A stretch of 64,000 bases of DNA from Haliotis asinina. Taxonomy: Eukaryota > Mollusca > Gastropoda > Lepetellida > Haliotidae. Position 1 is the stretch's first letter, and the number at the start of each line of letters is the position of its first letter. Positions 1-13,700 of this stretch are shown here, one piece after another. The stretch spans positions 15,561,501 through 15,625,500 of the forward strand of contig NC_090283.1 of NCBI RefSeq assembly GCF_037392515.1, read 5' to 3'. The translations under genes and the position numbers were made by a program. Under the pieces are notes generated by a model. The model made no database searches, was not told the origin of the DNA, and worked only from the letters and a program-made list of their open reading frames with translations.

Positions 1-164
1 TGGCATTCCAGGCCAGTAAAATCAGTCCCTAAGCAACGGCAATGTCGTGTATCGACCCATGTGTCCCATATCATTATGGGGAGACACCTGACCTAACATA
101 ACCAATCATGGTCGAAATGACAGGATCCTTGGCCTTCTCTTCTCTCCAATCACGTGGAGTCATC

Positions 165-1120
165 GCAGTCATCTGCATCCTTGTTGGACTTTCCTTCTCT
201 GTATTTGACATCAAAGTTGTAAGAAAAGAGATTGGCTAACCACCTGTGACCAGTCGCATCTAGTTTTGCAGTTGTCAAAACATACGTCAGTGGATTATTA
301 TCAGCAAACACAGTGAAATCGTGATGCTACAAATAGTCATGGGTTTTTTTTCTGTTACTGACCATTTCAGAGCAAACAGTTCCAATTTATAGGTGGTGTA
401 ATTTCTTTCCGACTTTGTCAAACCTCGACTTGCATAAGCAATGACCTTGAGTTTTCCATCCTGACGCTGATAAAGAACAGCTCCTAACCCCGCTTGACAA
501 GCATCTGTATGGAGTTCAAAAGGAAGGGAGTAATCAAAGAAACCAAGTCAGTTGATTCTTCGGTGTCACAAATGCATCTTTTTGCTCTTCACCCCAAACC
601 AATCCTCAGGTATTCGTTTACTACCCTTCTTACTATCCAACAATGATGGCATTAGCTGAGACAGAGGTTTAGTAATCTGTGCAAAGTTCTTAACAAAACG
701 CCTATAATAACCTGAGAGTTGGCTGGAATATTTATGTTGCGAGACTCACCATTCTTCACAAGTCCTAAATGACAACTATGCCTAGCCAGTTGCTTCTCGG
801 CCAAAACCGTACTAAGGAAAGACAAATACCAAGGTGTATGCAAATTTGCTTTTTTAAAACTCTTGGTCCATGTATGTCCCGACAGCTATCCAAAAGATTT
901 GACAACATTTTTTTCCCAAACGAAACTGGCACTGAGTGATTATATCTACTCGATGGAACCAACAACACCATACATGGTAACTTATTACCCCGTGTCAAAC
1001 CTCTAGCCTCAAGGTCTGCTGTGATATTGAATGTCAGCTTCAGAATCTAACATCATAGCCACACGACGTTCTTCGCCTTTGAATGAACGTCTAATGGCCT
1101 GGGATGTTATAAGGTGTGGG
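165..1120 (-). mobile_element. Ty3/Gypsy LTR retrotransposon remnant (gag / protease-linker / RNase H)
   Basis: Read on the minus strand, 1120-1030 gives a short gag-like stretch (AIRRSFKGEERRVAMML). About 1000-720 gives a protease-to-RT linker-like segment (VPVSFG, LLDSCRDIHGPR). From about 718 comes the end of the RT thumb (YYRRFVKNFAQITKPLSQL), and 535-165 is an RNase H domain with the usual LHTDACQAGLGAVLYQ start, the VIAYASR block, a DNNPLTYVL block and the RWLANLFSYNFDVKYREG tail. The RT catalytic core is missing: the linker joins directly to the thumb near 705-720. Frameshifts (for example at the run of A/T near 340) and stops make it non-functional. Family assignment rests on the RNase H and thumb motifs; the gag and linker calls are weaker. 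Confidence 0.75.
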
Positions 1121-1599
1121 TAAGCATTTTCCTTCATCAAACAATCGGTTTCATAACGCCAGAGATCATAACTTGCTTACAATACACTCGGTCACAAGAT
1201 TCACACAATAAACTGAGAAGTATAAAGTGAAGAAGATAAACAAATAAACCTTACCCATCTGTGGAAAGGAATGGCAGTTTAGATTCTACCCTGCTTGGCA
1301 CCTGTGGCAAATAACAATGTTGTTGCTGTGCTGTTCTGTCCCGTTCAAGGGCTGGATGCTATGTGTCATGTGCTTGGACACTCACTGTATTAATATCCCA
1401 AAAAGAACTTGTACCCAATCGGAGACTTAATCTCTGGTCACATTACACACAATATGGAACTGAGGTCAGAATGAACCACCTCACTTTCTTAGTGAATAGA
1501 ATTTTCTACCAAACCCTCAACAAAACCGCTTATGAGCTTTGTACATCAAATTACAGATAACCACAAAGTGTATTAAATAACCCAAAAAACTTTTAATCA

Positions 1600-2160
1600 T
1601 ATACTTGGAATTGTTGCGGTGCAGCATTTCCAGTGACAAACGATGCAAGGAAACCCCTGTAGACCAGCAAAACAGAACAAAGACAAGTTTAAAACATTCA
1701 AATATTATTATTAGCAAAGAAACCAAGTTATTCAAAGTCACAAGTCGATTTCAGCATACAGATTTCAAGTACAACACAAGTGAGACAAAATCTAAGGCAA
1801 TGGGTCACAAAATATATAGTAGCTAGCTCACCAATGTCTTAGTGATAGAGAAAACGTTATGCAGAATGAAACATGGCGAGCGGTCTGACAACAGCCTTTT
1901 AATATATCTTCAGTCATTTCTCGAATGTTCGGCCACATACGACCATCGCCAACACTGTAGAATGCTCTAACAGTCTCCCAGAAGTCAGCAAATAATTTCC
2001 GGACAGCCTGCTACCAACATCTTAAAAATGCTGACCATCTATTATATCATTTTTATTCCAAACAGTAAACATTGTGACCCCAAAATAATTACTTCTTCAT
2101 TAATAACAAAATATACAAAAATACACACTCGTAACAGAATTTAGCAGTGTATATTTTTTA
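1600..2160. repeat. Interspersed repeat family, copy 1 (possible LTR of the Gypsy remnant)
   Basis: This stretch is similar along its length to 39190-39900 and in part to 48745-48995. Shared blocks include acaaagacaagtttraarca, tctaaggcaatgggtcacaa and cactcgtaacannaa. Here it lies just upstream, in minus-strand sense, of the gag-like part of the Gypsy remnant, which is where a 5' LTR would lie; the other two copies would then be solo LTRs. No clear TG...CA ends or duplications were identified, so the LTR interpretation is inference. Confidence 0.5.
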
Positions 2161-2853
2161 TTTGCATGATTTTATAACTACATGAAAACACCTTCACCTG
2201 ACAACAATAAAACCTGGTATGTCTCAATTGACATCACTTCCTGATGCACCGATAAGACTGCCTGACCTTTGCTGTCGTATTCAATAGAATCCTGCACATT
2301 CCATCGTGGTGCACGTAGACGGTAGTTTGTCCAAAAATGGGGTGTTACGTTAGTAATCACGTGATGTATATATTGGTGTACTGTGAGTCACCTTCTTCAT
2401 ATAGCATAGTTCATTCTGACTGGACACAGATGACCAGAGTGCCGCACCTACAACCACTGTCTGTCATTATTCTGGAGAAAGTAACTATCCTGATTTAACT
2501 GAGTGGACCTGCAGCCAACGACGAACATAGATCAGGTTGGACAAGGCTGACTAATTATTTTTAATATTTTAAACTTTTAATATTTGTTATTACCTAATTT
2601 GAGTCTTCTAGACTCTTCTCTCTGTGTAAATATGACGTGTGAACTATACGTCGTTGTGCATAGCCGTTATTGTACAGCGTCATCCACAGGTTGTACATAC
2701 ACGTTTGGTCCAGGAGCCCCAGTTATACAAGAAACATGTATACAACCATTTGCCGATGCAGCTCTAAAGCTGGGTTCACTGTTGGGCAACGCTACCTTAC
2801 GTATACCACACAGGTTACATCTGGAGTTCACTGGATAGTAACATACAAGTGTC
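2161..2853. other. No gene seen
   Basis: A+T-rich non-coding DNA. Short open frames on both strands show no recognisable motif or splice context. Confidence 0.5.
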
Positions 2854-2864
2854 TGTGTACATGA

Positions 2865-3143
2865 GTGATGTGAGTGAGTGAGTTTAGTTTTACGCCACAT
2901 TCATCAATATTCCAGCTGTGGCGGCCATCTGTAAATAATCGAGTCTGGACCAGACAATCCAGTGATCAAGAACATGAGTGATCAAGAACATCTGTGCAAT
3001 TTGGAACCGATGACATGTGTCAACCAAGTCAGCGAGCCTGACCACCCGATCCCGTTAGTAGCATCTTTCGACACGCGCAGTGGCTTTTTATGGTAAGCAT
3101 GGGTTGCTGAAGGCCTATTCTACCCCGGGACGTTCACGGGTCT
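2865..3143 (-). mobile_element. SINE-like element, TSD-flanked
   Basis: About 279 bp, same family as 14188-14452. In minus orientation it ends with the short repeat ...ctcactcactcac. It is flanked by an 11-bp direct repeat tgtgtacatga at 2854-2864 and 3144-3154, a normal target-site duplication for LINE-driven insertion. Internal blocks shared with the other copy include accgatgacatgtgtcaacc and caagcatgggttgctgaagg (as written on the + strand here). Confidence 0.8.
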
Positions 3144-3154
3144 TGTGTACATGA

Positions 3155-4233
3155 AGGGTAACTCGAACATGTCACTAAACATACCTGTCTGTGTGGTGGT
3201 AAATGGTAACATACCCAAGAGGGTTTTTATGCGATACAGGTATGTGCTTCCCGGATGTAAATTATAAACGTGATCAATGAGCACGGGATTGAAGACCTCA
3301 AACCCCTCTGACTACATTAACCGCTCACCACGAACTATGTTCAAGTTGAACTTATTCCAAATATTGCAAGGGTACTTGATGGAAAGAGTATGTGCACCCT
3401 GTGCAGCACAGGGCCACAGATCCAAAATCCCTGCGGATTTGTAGCGGGGACTCACCTATTTTCTCGTCATATTTTACAGAGTACATAAACGATGTGCACC
3501 AAACCACAGCGAGTGAGTTTTACCCCGCTTTTAGCAATATTCCAGCTTCTCACAGCTTACTCCTCTAGGCGACTATTGGCAACCTCACTGTCCCCCACAA
3601 CGTCACAGAACAAACGTAACCTCAAGGCATTGTTCATGATGTCACATCACCTAGTCAAAGTGACAGTTTGCCCTAGGACATCATATGAAGACTATGAACC
3701 CCGATATTTTCGCCCTCGTAAAGGTAGTTATTTAGTAGATAAACAAACTGTGTAGGAAATTTAGAGGTGTATAACGAAGCCATAATAACTCTAACTTTGA
3801 TTTAAAACAGATCGCATAGGTACTGTGTTGACAAATCACAGGTATACATATACACACATAGTTACTGTGCTCGTGTAGATACAAGGAGTTGGGATGTAGG
3901 GATATTATGATTTAAGCTTCATCTGAGATGGCATAGGTTGGTGAGTGAGTGAATGGATGCTGTTTTAGGGCGGATGTAGCAATACCCCAGCAGTGTCAGA
4001 AACGAGTTTGACATACTGTACTCCTGTCGGGAATCGAACCCAGACCATCAGGTGGTCGCTTAAACTACAGAGTCCAGATATTTCTTCTTGCCAAAATTCT
4101 GCACAAGATCAGATGTACAATGAAAAATATGTCGTCATTGGCAACGGAAAATGGTAAACACGTTATCATCATTTCTATATTTATTGCTTATACATCTGCA
4201 GAAATCATTTCATTTTTTTGTGTTTTTATTTAG
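3155..4233. other. Non-coding; fragments of dispersed repeats
   Basis: Contains a short fragment near 3505-3560 and a longer one near 3940-4075 of gtgagtgag-type repeats. The latter includes a B-box-like gaatcgaacccagacc and is probably a second, tRNA-related repeat family. No host exon recognised. Confidence 0.45.
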
Positions 4234-4291
4234 CACTTTCAACGACTTGTTGGAACATACAGTGAAGGAACTGGTTCAGCATTCGTTGAGT
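4234..4291 (+). other. Possible 5'-UTR exon of the CARD-TRIM gene
   Basis: A pyrimidine-rich tract ending in AG (4231-4233) and a strong GTAAGT donor at 4292 delimit 58 nt just upstream of the CARD exon. The coding start chosen for the gene (4511) lies in the next exon, so this would be untranslated. Splice signals alone support it. Confidence 0.3.
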
Positions 4292-4510
4292 GTAAGTCAA
4301 ATGAAACATTGTCAGAAAGACAGCGAAAAGCAAACACACCAGCGCAATATTTGATTCAGACGCCCAAACACAACAGCCTAGTGCACGTGGAAGACAGACC
4401 TTCCATGTAACGTGAATACTGAATCACTTGTTTCACTGCTTGCTCCACATGTGTTATTGATAACATGTGATTTTCTTGTTACAGATATACAAACCACATT
4501 GCATGAGACA

Positions 4511-4784
4511 ATGGACCTTCCCCACGTCCTCATCCTGCAGAAGAATCATCTGTATCTGAAGGAGAACCTTCAGGTCGAACCTGTGTTGGATACCTTGTAT
4601 CAGGAATGTATCTTCACACAGGCAGACTATGATAAGTGTCGACACGCTGGAACAGAGAAATGTCAGATTGTGTTGGAAAAGTTGAAAAAGAAGGGAGTAG
4701 AAGGTTACAAGACACTCTGTGCTGTCCTCGACACTACACAGCCTTTCATCAAAGAAAGACTTGATAATACCTCAACTGAAGCAG
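4511..4784 (+). CDS. Exon 1: N-terminal CARD
   Basis: The exon opens at an AG acceptor (4483-4484), and the first Met that begins the domain is at 4511 (MDLPHVLILQKN). The roughly 85 residues follow the six-helix CARD pattern: ILQKNHLYLKENL, PVLDTLYQE, FTQADYDK, VLEKLKKKGVEGYKTLCAVL and TQPFIKERL. The PVLDxLxQExxFTxxDYxK signature and the KGxxxYxxLCxxLxxTQPF tail are typical of CARDs. The exon ends at a GTAGGC donor in phase 1. A Met start right before helix 1 fits an N-terminal CARD. Confidence 0.85.
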
Positions 4785-7700
4785 GTAGGCAAACATTCCA
4801 CGGGTGTCTTGATGTGCGTATAAATACTGCTAATCATCTAAGAAGCACAGAAAAGGAACTGTGAGCATATCAAGTGAAGTAACACATGGTAAAGGTCACG
4901 TATGTATCACGTGATATGCATACAAAGGATACCTTAGGTCTGTCTGTCTGCAAACTAAAAGCTGTAGTAATGACCACTGCTTTGTCTTGAATAAAAACGC
5001 TTTGGCGACAATTGGCTGGTACGTCCATATATTTGAGCATATGACCATCAACGTCACCAACCAGCGTCTCTCTTTTGTCGCGCCACCTGCCTTCTGTGTG
5101 AATGCTGGTAAAATCCTAAATGCAACAACATGCTTGTGACCTCCGACCCACCAACGATTGCCTCTCCACTGTTGATCAGTTAGTGTTTCCTGGGACAGGT
5201 TGTTCCTTATATCTTTTGTGTGAAATTGCTGATGTGCTTGGCACTGGCGCTTCACTCTGCATGACACTAATAAAATATCTATCATCGGTTCCCCCACGTG
5301 CCTGGAGTGGAGCTTCACTCTGCATGATTATAATGTCTACCATCCTCTACCTGATGTGCCTATACAGGTGATTCACTCTCCAAGACTATAATGTCTACGA
5401 TCCGCCCTTCATTTCCTCCTGCAATTGTCGAAGAAGGAGGGACAGCGCATCATCGGTCCTAAAATGATGGCTGTAGCTGGTTATTTTAGTGACGCTTCAC
5501 TTTATGCCAAAACGACTTCAAATGACTCAGGTCTCGCCCAACATCCACAATGGCTGTATCAAGCAGTATTCCAATGCGTTGACTAAAGCTTTTGTTTCCA
5601 ATTGTTATTCCAAAAGCGATAATAGGATGACGAATCGGAGACTTTCCCTAAAGCCGGCTGTCTGTTCCAGTCGACCAGTTGCTCCTTGTAAGCAAGATTC
5701 TGTACAGCGTTACTCTCTGAAGCACACAACGTCCTAAAATGTTCTATACACACCCAATAAGATTCAGGTCTTGACTTTTTGTCAAGCGTTCTCATGTAAA
5801 CCGGCCTTGTGAGCACAGGATGATTGTCAAAGTGGGGCACTACATTCTTCTCTAAGAATTTCTTCCCTTAGAAATCTTTGGCAGTCAAGAAAGCATTTCA
5901 CACTGACAAATTTCTGTTTTCAGTCATATGATAACTGGACACTAAAATACACGTGTAACCGAATGCAAACTGCCCCAGTATGTTCCCCCTGCGTTTCCTA
6001 TTGTAAATCACTTGTCACAAATTCCTTAAAAGTAAAGTGTTATATTTTTTTAGGTAACACAGATCTCGTCTTTGTTGAAAAGGGCAAACTGGAAGCTATG
6101 TACAAAAACGTACTTGCTGAAAAAGACGGAGAGATAGCTGACTTGAAATCTGTAAGTTGTGATGATACATGGCAATTGTGTATTTTTATAAGGTTTAAAT
6201 GCATTTAGTCTTGTGAATAGTTGAAAATTGATAAAACACCCTTAGTGTTTCGCAAAGGGAGTGAACATAAAACATACTCTGTGAATAACTTTTATTGTTA
6301 TATAAGACGAGCAATCGGATATTAAAATACCCGGTGGTTTGTTATCAAGAAGTCGGTATTTACATGTTTCCTGGGCCTTAACGTTTGTTTTCAGATGATA
6401 GAAGGACTTGAACAACAAGTTGAACAAAACAACGTTGATCATGCTGAACTGGCGGAAATAATGAAGAAAGAAAGTGATGAACACATATCAGAGATAGTAA
6501 AGAAGAACGAGGAAATTGAAACACGTTCGTTGATACTTCTATATTACAATATATATATTACTAAGAAACAAATGTGATAACTAATGTCCCGGATGTACCT
6601 GACATGTATATTGGCCTTGTCAAAGTATTGCATCTGAAGGCAACAATAACAGCATGTGCACACAGACGCCCGTAGAAAAACTCACAAATCGTAAAATGCA
6701 ACCAAGTAACGCAGAGACATGACCAGACAAAATCGCGAATTTTGGGATAGACGGTCAGGATGGACGGGACCAGGCAACACCAGGAACCGTCCGAACCCAA
6801 GTGATGTTGCGTCCGTACCGACAAAATACGATTTTGTCAGGAACATGAAGTTAGAAACGGATTCGGGATTCGGGATTCGAATCCCGAATCTGAATATTTT
6901 GTTCATATTCGGGATTCGAATCCCGAATCTGAATTTTTTGTTCACATTGGGATTCAAATCCTGAATTTAAATTTCTGTATGTATGTATGTATGTATGTAT
7001 GTATGTATGTATGTATGTATGTATGTATGTATGTATGTATGTATCTCTGTATCTCTGTAGCTCTATCTATGTATGTATCTACGTGTCCCTGTATCTATGT
7101 ATCTATGTACCTATGTATCTATGTATCTGTGTATCATGTATGTATATATCATGTATCATGTATGTGTCTATGTATCTATGTGTTCATCTATTTATGTATC
7201 TATGTATCTATGCATCTATGTATGTATATATGTATGTATCTATGTTTGCATCTCTGTATGTATCTATTTATCTATATATCTGTCTATGGATCAATGCACC
7301 TATGTATGTATGTGTGTGTGCGTGCCTGCGTGCGTATGTATTTATGTATCTATTTATGTATGTATCTATGTATGCACCTATGTATCTATTCATGCATCTA
7401 TGTATCTATATCTGTTTCTATGTATGTATCTATGCCTCTATGTATCTATGTATCTGTGTATCACGTATGTATGTATCATGTATCGTGTATGTATTCTATG
7501 TGTGCATCTATGCATGCATCTATGTATCTCTGTATGTATCTATGTATGTATCTCTGTATCTGTCTGTGTACCTATGCATGTATCTATGCATCTATTTATG
7601 TATCTATGTATCTATTTATCTATATATCTGTCTATTTATCAATGCATCTATGTATGTATGTATGTGTGTGTGCATGCGTGCGTGCGTGTGTGTGTGTATG

Positions 7701-10700
7701 TAGATATGTATGTATGTATCTATGTATGTATCTATGTATGTATCTATGCATCTATCTGTGTATGCATGATTCTATGTATCTATGTATGTATATGCATATC
7801 CATGAACGTTTTAATTTTAGATTCGGGGTTAAAATCTTAAAAAAAAACCACCCAAACCAACATTTTTCCATATTTCAGCCTCAACATTGACTTTTTTTCA
7901 TATTCGGGTTTCGGTATTTGAATCCCGAATCTGAATATTTTGTTCAGATTCGGAGTTATGAACATCAGTGTCAATATACATTATCTCACCCCTTCTAAGG
8001 TACTAGGGGCCGCTAGTAAACCTGGGTAACGTAAAAACATGAATACCCAAACCTACATTTTTCCATATTTCAGCCTCAACGTTGACTTTTCTTCATATTC
8101 GGGTTTCGACATTTGAAGTCCCGAATCTGAATATTTTGTTCAGATTCGGAGTTATGAACATCAGTGTCAATATATATGATCTCACCCTTTCTAAGGTACT
8201 AGGGGCCGCTAGTAAACCTGGGTTTCGTAAAAACATGAACACCCAAACTAACATTTTCCCATATTTCAGCCTCAACTTTGGTTTTTCTTCATATTCGGGT
8301 TTCGACATTTGAATCGGCATTCCCGAATCTGAATATTTTGTTCAGATTCGGAGTTATGAACAACAGTGTCAATGTACATTATCTCACCCCTTCTAAGGTA
8401 CTAGGGGCCGCTAGTAAACCTGGGTATCGTAAAAACATGAACACCCAAACCTACATTTTTCCATATTTCAGCCAGAATCGGGATTCGAATAATTTTGTAC
8501 GCTATCCAAAGAGTGATTAGACACAACGAGAATGGATACTGTGGCACCATTCATAAGGAACAATGCATTAGTTGTCTCAACCCACGTTATAGATGTTTTG
8601 TGGGTATAATGAACAAATAATATTTTCATATGTCCTCTTTCATGTTTCTAAGACAGTGTAAGTGCATCTGTATTTACATTCTTCTCTTGTCAAATGTTCT
8701 GCAAGTATTTAAGAAATTGTATGTTATTGTGTAAGAAGTCAATGAATTGGTAACAATTGTCAATTTGTCATTCATCCATGCGACACTGATTCCAAACAGT
8801 AGATGTAATAAAGTGCGATTACAACAGATGTAAACAAATAAACATATCATACTGCAAAGAAAAAAAAAAATATCGTATTTATACCATTGACCGCTGCTGC
8901 TCAGTTTTTGCTTTTCGTTTGTCAGCGTTTGTCAGCATCGACCATTTATAGACAAAGGACTTCTAGGTTTATCAGTGCCTCCTAATTACACATGCCTAAA
9001 CATGCCACTAAAGTAAAATACTTCAACGACAAAACGAATGCTTACCTAAAAATAGACCATTTGGCAAATATTACCTGTCGCTTTAGTGAAGAACAGTCCG
9101 TGGAAGAGTTGGAAAACGGCACAGTTTGTATTTAGCCACGCACACTTTCACTTGTTTGTTTGTTTTAAACATATTTTATTCAGTGAAGAAAGGGATTAGG
9201 AACAAGTTATCCAACTTAGGTAACCCTCTCACTTTCACTTGCAACATGCAATTTTATGAGCACACGAAGGCGATATAAAGAAGTGAAATAAATACATAGT
9301 CCTCGCATATACTGACTTTACATCTATCACAGTATCGTTGACTAAAGCTTGGTCAGTATCGCGACATACCATAATACATGCGCAAGACACAAAACCATCA
9401 ATGGCTTTCTACCACACGTATTCAATCTATGATATTTTCTTTCTTCTTCCAGACGCCTTGAGCAATGGGACTGACATCTGATAGAACATTTAGGAAATAT
9501 AGTGAAGATGGAGTTAACAAAATAAAGCAAACACATTTCAAAAAGTATGTCAGTGTTTTGATAGTCATCACTAATCATTGTTAACTGTCTACAAATGTGT
9601 ATGAATTTAGAGTTATTTCATTAACGTTTCTAGTTTCATTTCATCACAGTTTTCACATGCAACATTAAGAAATCATATATGTTCTTGTGTTTGTGAGGAC
9701 ACAAGTCGTCTCAGCTTACTAACGTTATGTGTGTATATGGGCGAATGGTTTGTAGTTTATGTTGTTAGTAATTACAATCACGATTTCACGATTTTGATAT
9801 TACTATGATTTGAAAATGTCTCCCCTTAACCGCGTCGTTTCTGTTTTAAAATTATCTGTCACGGAACTAATGACGAAATTTCATTTGTAAGAAACGTTTT
9901 ATTCTAATTATGGGAATGCCAAGTTGCGAACAACAACGTATCACTGAAATGCGCAAATACATTAATGAATTAACGGGCGTAAATATTGTGAACGTCTAGC
10001 TAAAATCTGTAATATTTCTTGTTGTTACCAATTCATTGACTTCTTACACAATAACATATAATTTCTTAAATACTTGCAGAACATTTGACAAGAGAAGAAT
10101 GTAAATACAGATGCACTTACACTGTCTTAGAAACATGAAAGAGGACATATGAAAATATTATTTGTTCATTATACCCACAAAACATCTATAACGTGGGTTG
10201 AGACAACTAATGCATTGTTCCTTATGAATGGTGCCACAGTATCCATTCTCGTTGTGTCTAATCACTCTTTGGATAGCGTACAAAATTATTCGAATCCCGA
10301 TTCTGGCTGAAATATGGAAAAATGTAGGTTTGGGTGTTCATGTTTTTACGATACCCAGGTTTACTAGCGGCCCCTAGTACCTTAGAAGGGGTGAGATAAT
10401 GTACATTGACACTGTTGTTCATAACTCCGAATCTGAACAAAATATTCAGATTCGGGATTCAAATGCCAAAACCCGAATATGAAGAAAAACCAAAGTTGAG
10501 GCTGAAATATGGGAAAATGTTAGTTTGGGTGTTCATGTTTTTAAGATACCCAGGTTTACTAGCGGCCCCTAGTACCTTAGAAAGGGTGAGATCATATATA
10601 TTGACACTGTTGGTCATAACTCCGAATCTGAACAAAATATTCAGATTCGGGATTCAAATCCTCAAACCCGAATATGAAGAAAAACCAAAGTTGAGGCTGA

Positions 10701-13700
10701 AATATGGGAATATGTAGGTTTGGGTGTTCATGTCTTTTACGAAACCCAGGTTTACTAGTGGCCCCCAGTACCTTAGAAGGAGTGAGATAATGTATATTGA
10801 CACTGTTGGTCATAACTCCGAATCTGGACAAAATATTCAGATTCGGGATTCAAATGCCGAAACCCGAATATGAAGAAAAACCAAAGTTGAGGCTGAAATA
10901 TGGAAAAAATGTAGGTTTGGGTGTTCATATTTGTAAGAGTATAATCCCGAATCTGAAAATAAAATATTGATAGATACATAGATGGATACACAGATACATA
11001 GATACATAGATACACACATAAATGGATAGATACATAGGTAAATAGACAGATACATAGATAGATACACAGATGCATAGATATATACACAGATACATAGATA
11101 CATTTATGATACATTGATACCTACATAGATACATTCATAGATATCTACATAGATACATTCAAAGATACCTACACAGATACCTACATAGATTCATTCATAA
11201 ATGCCTACATAGATACATTCATAGATACCTACATAGATTCATTCATAAATGCCTACATAGATACATTCATAGATACCTACATAGATACATTCATAGATAC
11301 CTACATAGATACGTTCATAGATACCTACATAGATACATTGATAGATACCTACATAGATAGATACATAGACAGATACGTAGATACAGAGATGCATACATAG
11401 ACAGATACGTAGATACAGAGATGCATACATAGATACGAGATGCATACGCAGATACGTAGATACATGATACATACATAGATACGTAGATAGATGGTACATA
11501 CGTGATACATACATGATACATGATACATACGTGATACATGATACGTACATGCTACATGATACATACATGATACATGATACATACATACATGATACATGAT
11601 ACATACATACATACATACATACATACATACATACATACATACATACATACATACATGCTACATGGTACACACATGATACATGATACATGCATACATGATA
11701 CACACATGCTACATGATACATACATGCATGATACATGATACATGATACATACATGATACATACATGCATGATACATGATGCATACATACATACATACATA
11801 CATACATACATACATACATACATACATACATACATACATACATACATACATACATACATACATACATACATACATACATACATCTTCAGGATTTAAATCT
11901 CGAATCCGAACAAAAAATTCAGATTCGGGATTCGAATCCCGAATGTGAACAAAATATTCAGATTCGGGATTCGAATCCCGAATCTGACAAAAATATTCAG
12001 ATTCCGGATTCGAATCCCGAATCCGTTTCTAACTTCATGTTCCTGATTTTGTCTGGATTTCACCGCTGGCAAAAACACGTTAGCGACATGTCGAGTATGT
12101 GGAGGGGTAGACCACATGAAAGTCAAAGTGACTTGGTGTTTGTGAACAGAGATTTGTGGAATATGTTGGCAAAAATATAAGATTACATCGATGGCGATGT
12201 CAAACGTAATTCTTCTTATATTGATACTGATTATCATTATCCCTTGCGTAATTGGACACTGATATGCCACAGTGACCTCGTGATATCATATTAATTGTGA
12301 TGTCATCATTTACCATATTGTCGTCAATACAATGTAGTAAATAATGTAGTAAATAAGTTTTTTTTCGCCATTTTAAAAATATAGTTCATATTGTCAGTTT
12401 TGATGGTGATATCCGCAAATCCGTAATATTTCGGAAAAGAAAGGAAGCTACTTGAAAAATAAGACAATAAATATCAGGAAAGTGACAAACTGGTTCAGTC
12501 CTCGCATTTTTGTTGTTTCAGTGAAGACTGCATTGTCAACGTTAAACAATGAGTTGCAGCAGTCTAATGCAAAATGTGACGAAGTGGAAAAGGTGGGTAG
12601 ATGATAATTTAATGTACTTTAGGTTGTAGTGTGGACAAAGACTGAAATAAAAAGGGACCAGTACATGCACAACATAATAAAACAGGGCCAAATGATATGC
12701 AGCGATATATGTCGTTTCAGACACTGAGGGAAGAACAGGAGGCATATGATGCCCTAGTAGGTGTTCCGAGGTCACAGTCTCCATACAAGGTGGACAATAC
12801 AGAGCAAGTTGAACATGCGGGTACATTAGACAGACCAATAATACGTCATGTATATGTGTAGTCTGGCAGGAAAAAAACACCACCACGAAAACTTGATTGC
12901 CAAGCAATAACATTAATTGAAAATGTGAGTGTATCACTGGAAAAAGTTCACAGTTACAAGCTTGTAATTGTAAAGATGATGTTTACAAGACATTTACAAT
13001 TTGTAAAGATCCACAAGGGGAGATAACTGGTGGGTGATTGTAAAACGATTCTCAAGGCCTCAAAGTTACACCTAAAAAATCCCAAAGGCTAATTACAGTT
13101 TGACCCCACGACATAATTAATGAGGTAATTGGGGAATACGAGTGGGACAGACCACTGTTCAGTAGACAGGGGTCACTCTGTTAGGGGTAGGATGCTGATG
13201 CTCTTACTACAGTGTTCGGTGGAGCGAAGATGCATGAGTGTTTCTTTCACTATGCGCAAGCTGTTTAGAAAAGAATTCGGACTCAGTATCCCACTTATTT
13301 TGTGTTTGGGAACAGTGAATAACAATAACCTTAAACAATATCACCTTATAACCTCTGATAATATGCTAAATGATACAGATTGTGTTGTGATATCATAACA
13401 CGTGACAATATATGTTGCTATGAATTCTGTGGTCGATCCAACATTTACCAATAGAACCAGTGATACAGATGGGATAGATCACCTTTTGAAATATTTCACA
13501 ATCATATTTGATTTTTGTTGTTTCTGTTGATTCATCCTTTCTGTGGTCAATATTGCTATATTTAACATAACTAAACAATAACCTTCGGGAATGGAACCCC
13601 ATGACAAAAGTGTGCCCAGGACAAACAGCAAGTTGGAGGGTTGGCATAGGAGGCTAAAGTAACTTGTTGAAAAAGCCCGATCCAACGTTTTTGAGATGAT

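Larger units (their letters stand above)
6838..12040. repeat. Giant inverted repeat (foldback-like element) filling intron 3
   Basis: The left arm, about 6838-8757, is the reverse complement of the right arm, about 10024-12040, around a 1.27-kb centre. From the tip inward each arm has several copies of a palindromic motif (core gggattcgaatccc; an exact 24-bp palindrome sits at 6867-6890), about 0.8-0.9 kb of TATG/TATC microsatellite, three to four 195-bp direct repeats containing ctaaggtactaggggccgct, and about 300 bp of unique sequence. Long inverted arms built of internal tandem repeats are the hallmark of foldback (FB-type) elements. No transposase was recognised. Confidence 0.8.

Noticed and set aside
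4896..5318. 140-codon minus-strand open frame
   Set aside because: No domain, lies in intron 1 and overlaps a tandem repeat on its antisense strand.
6494..6500. Alternative donor GTAAAG for exon 3 at 6497
   Set aside because: It ends in phase 0, which puts a stop at the start of exon 4; the GTTCGT donor at 6525 keeps frame and heptads.
6979..7890. Long open frames of Met-Tyr-Val-Cys repeats (up to 303 codons), mirrored at 11239-11883
   Set aside because: Three overlapping frames are open at once because a 4-bp microsatellite lacks stops; there is no splice or codon evidence for a protein.
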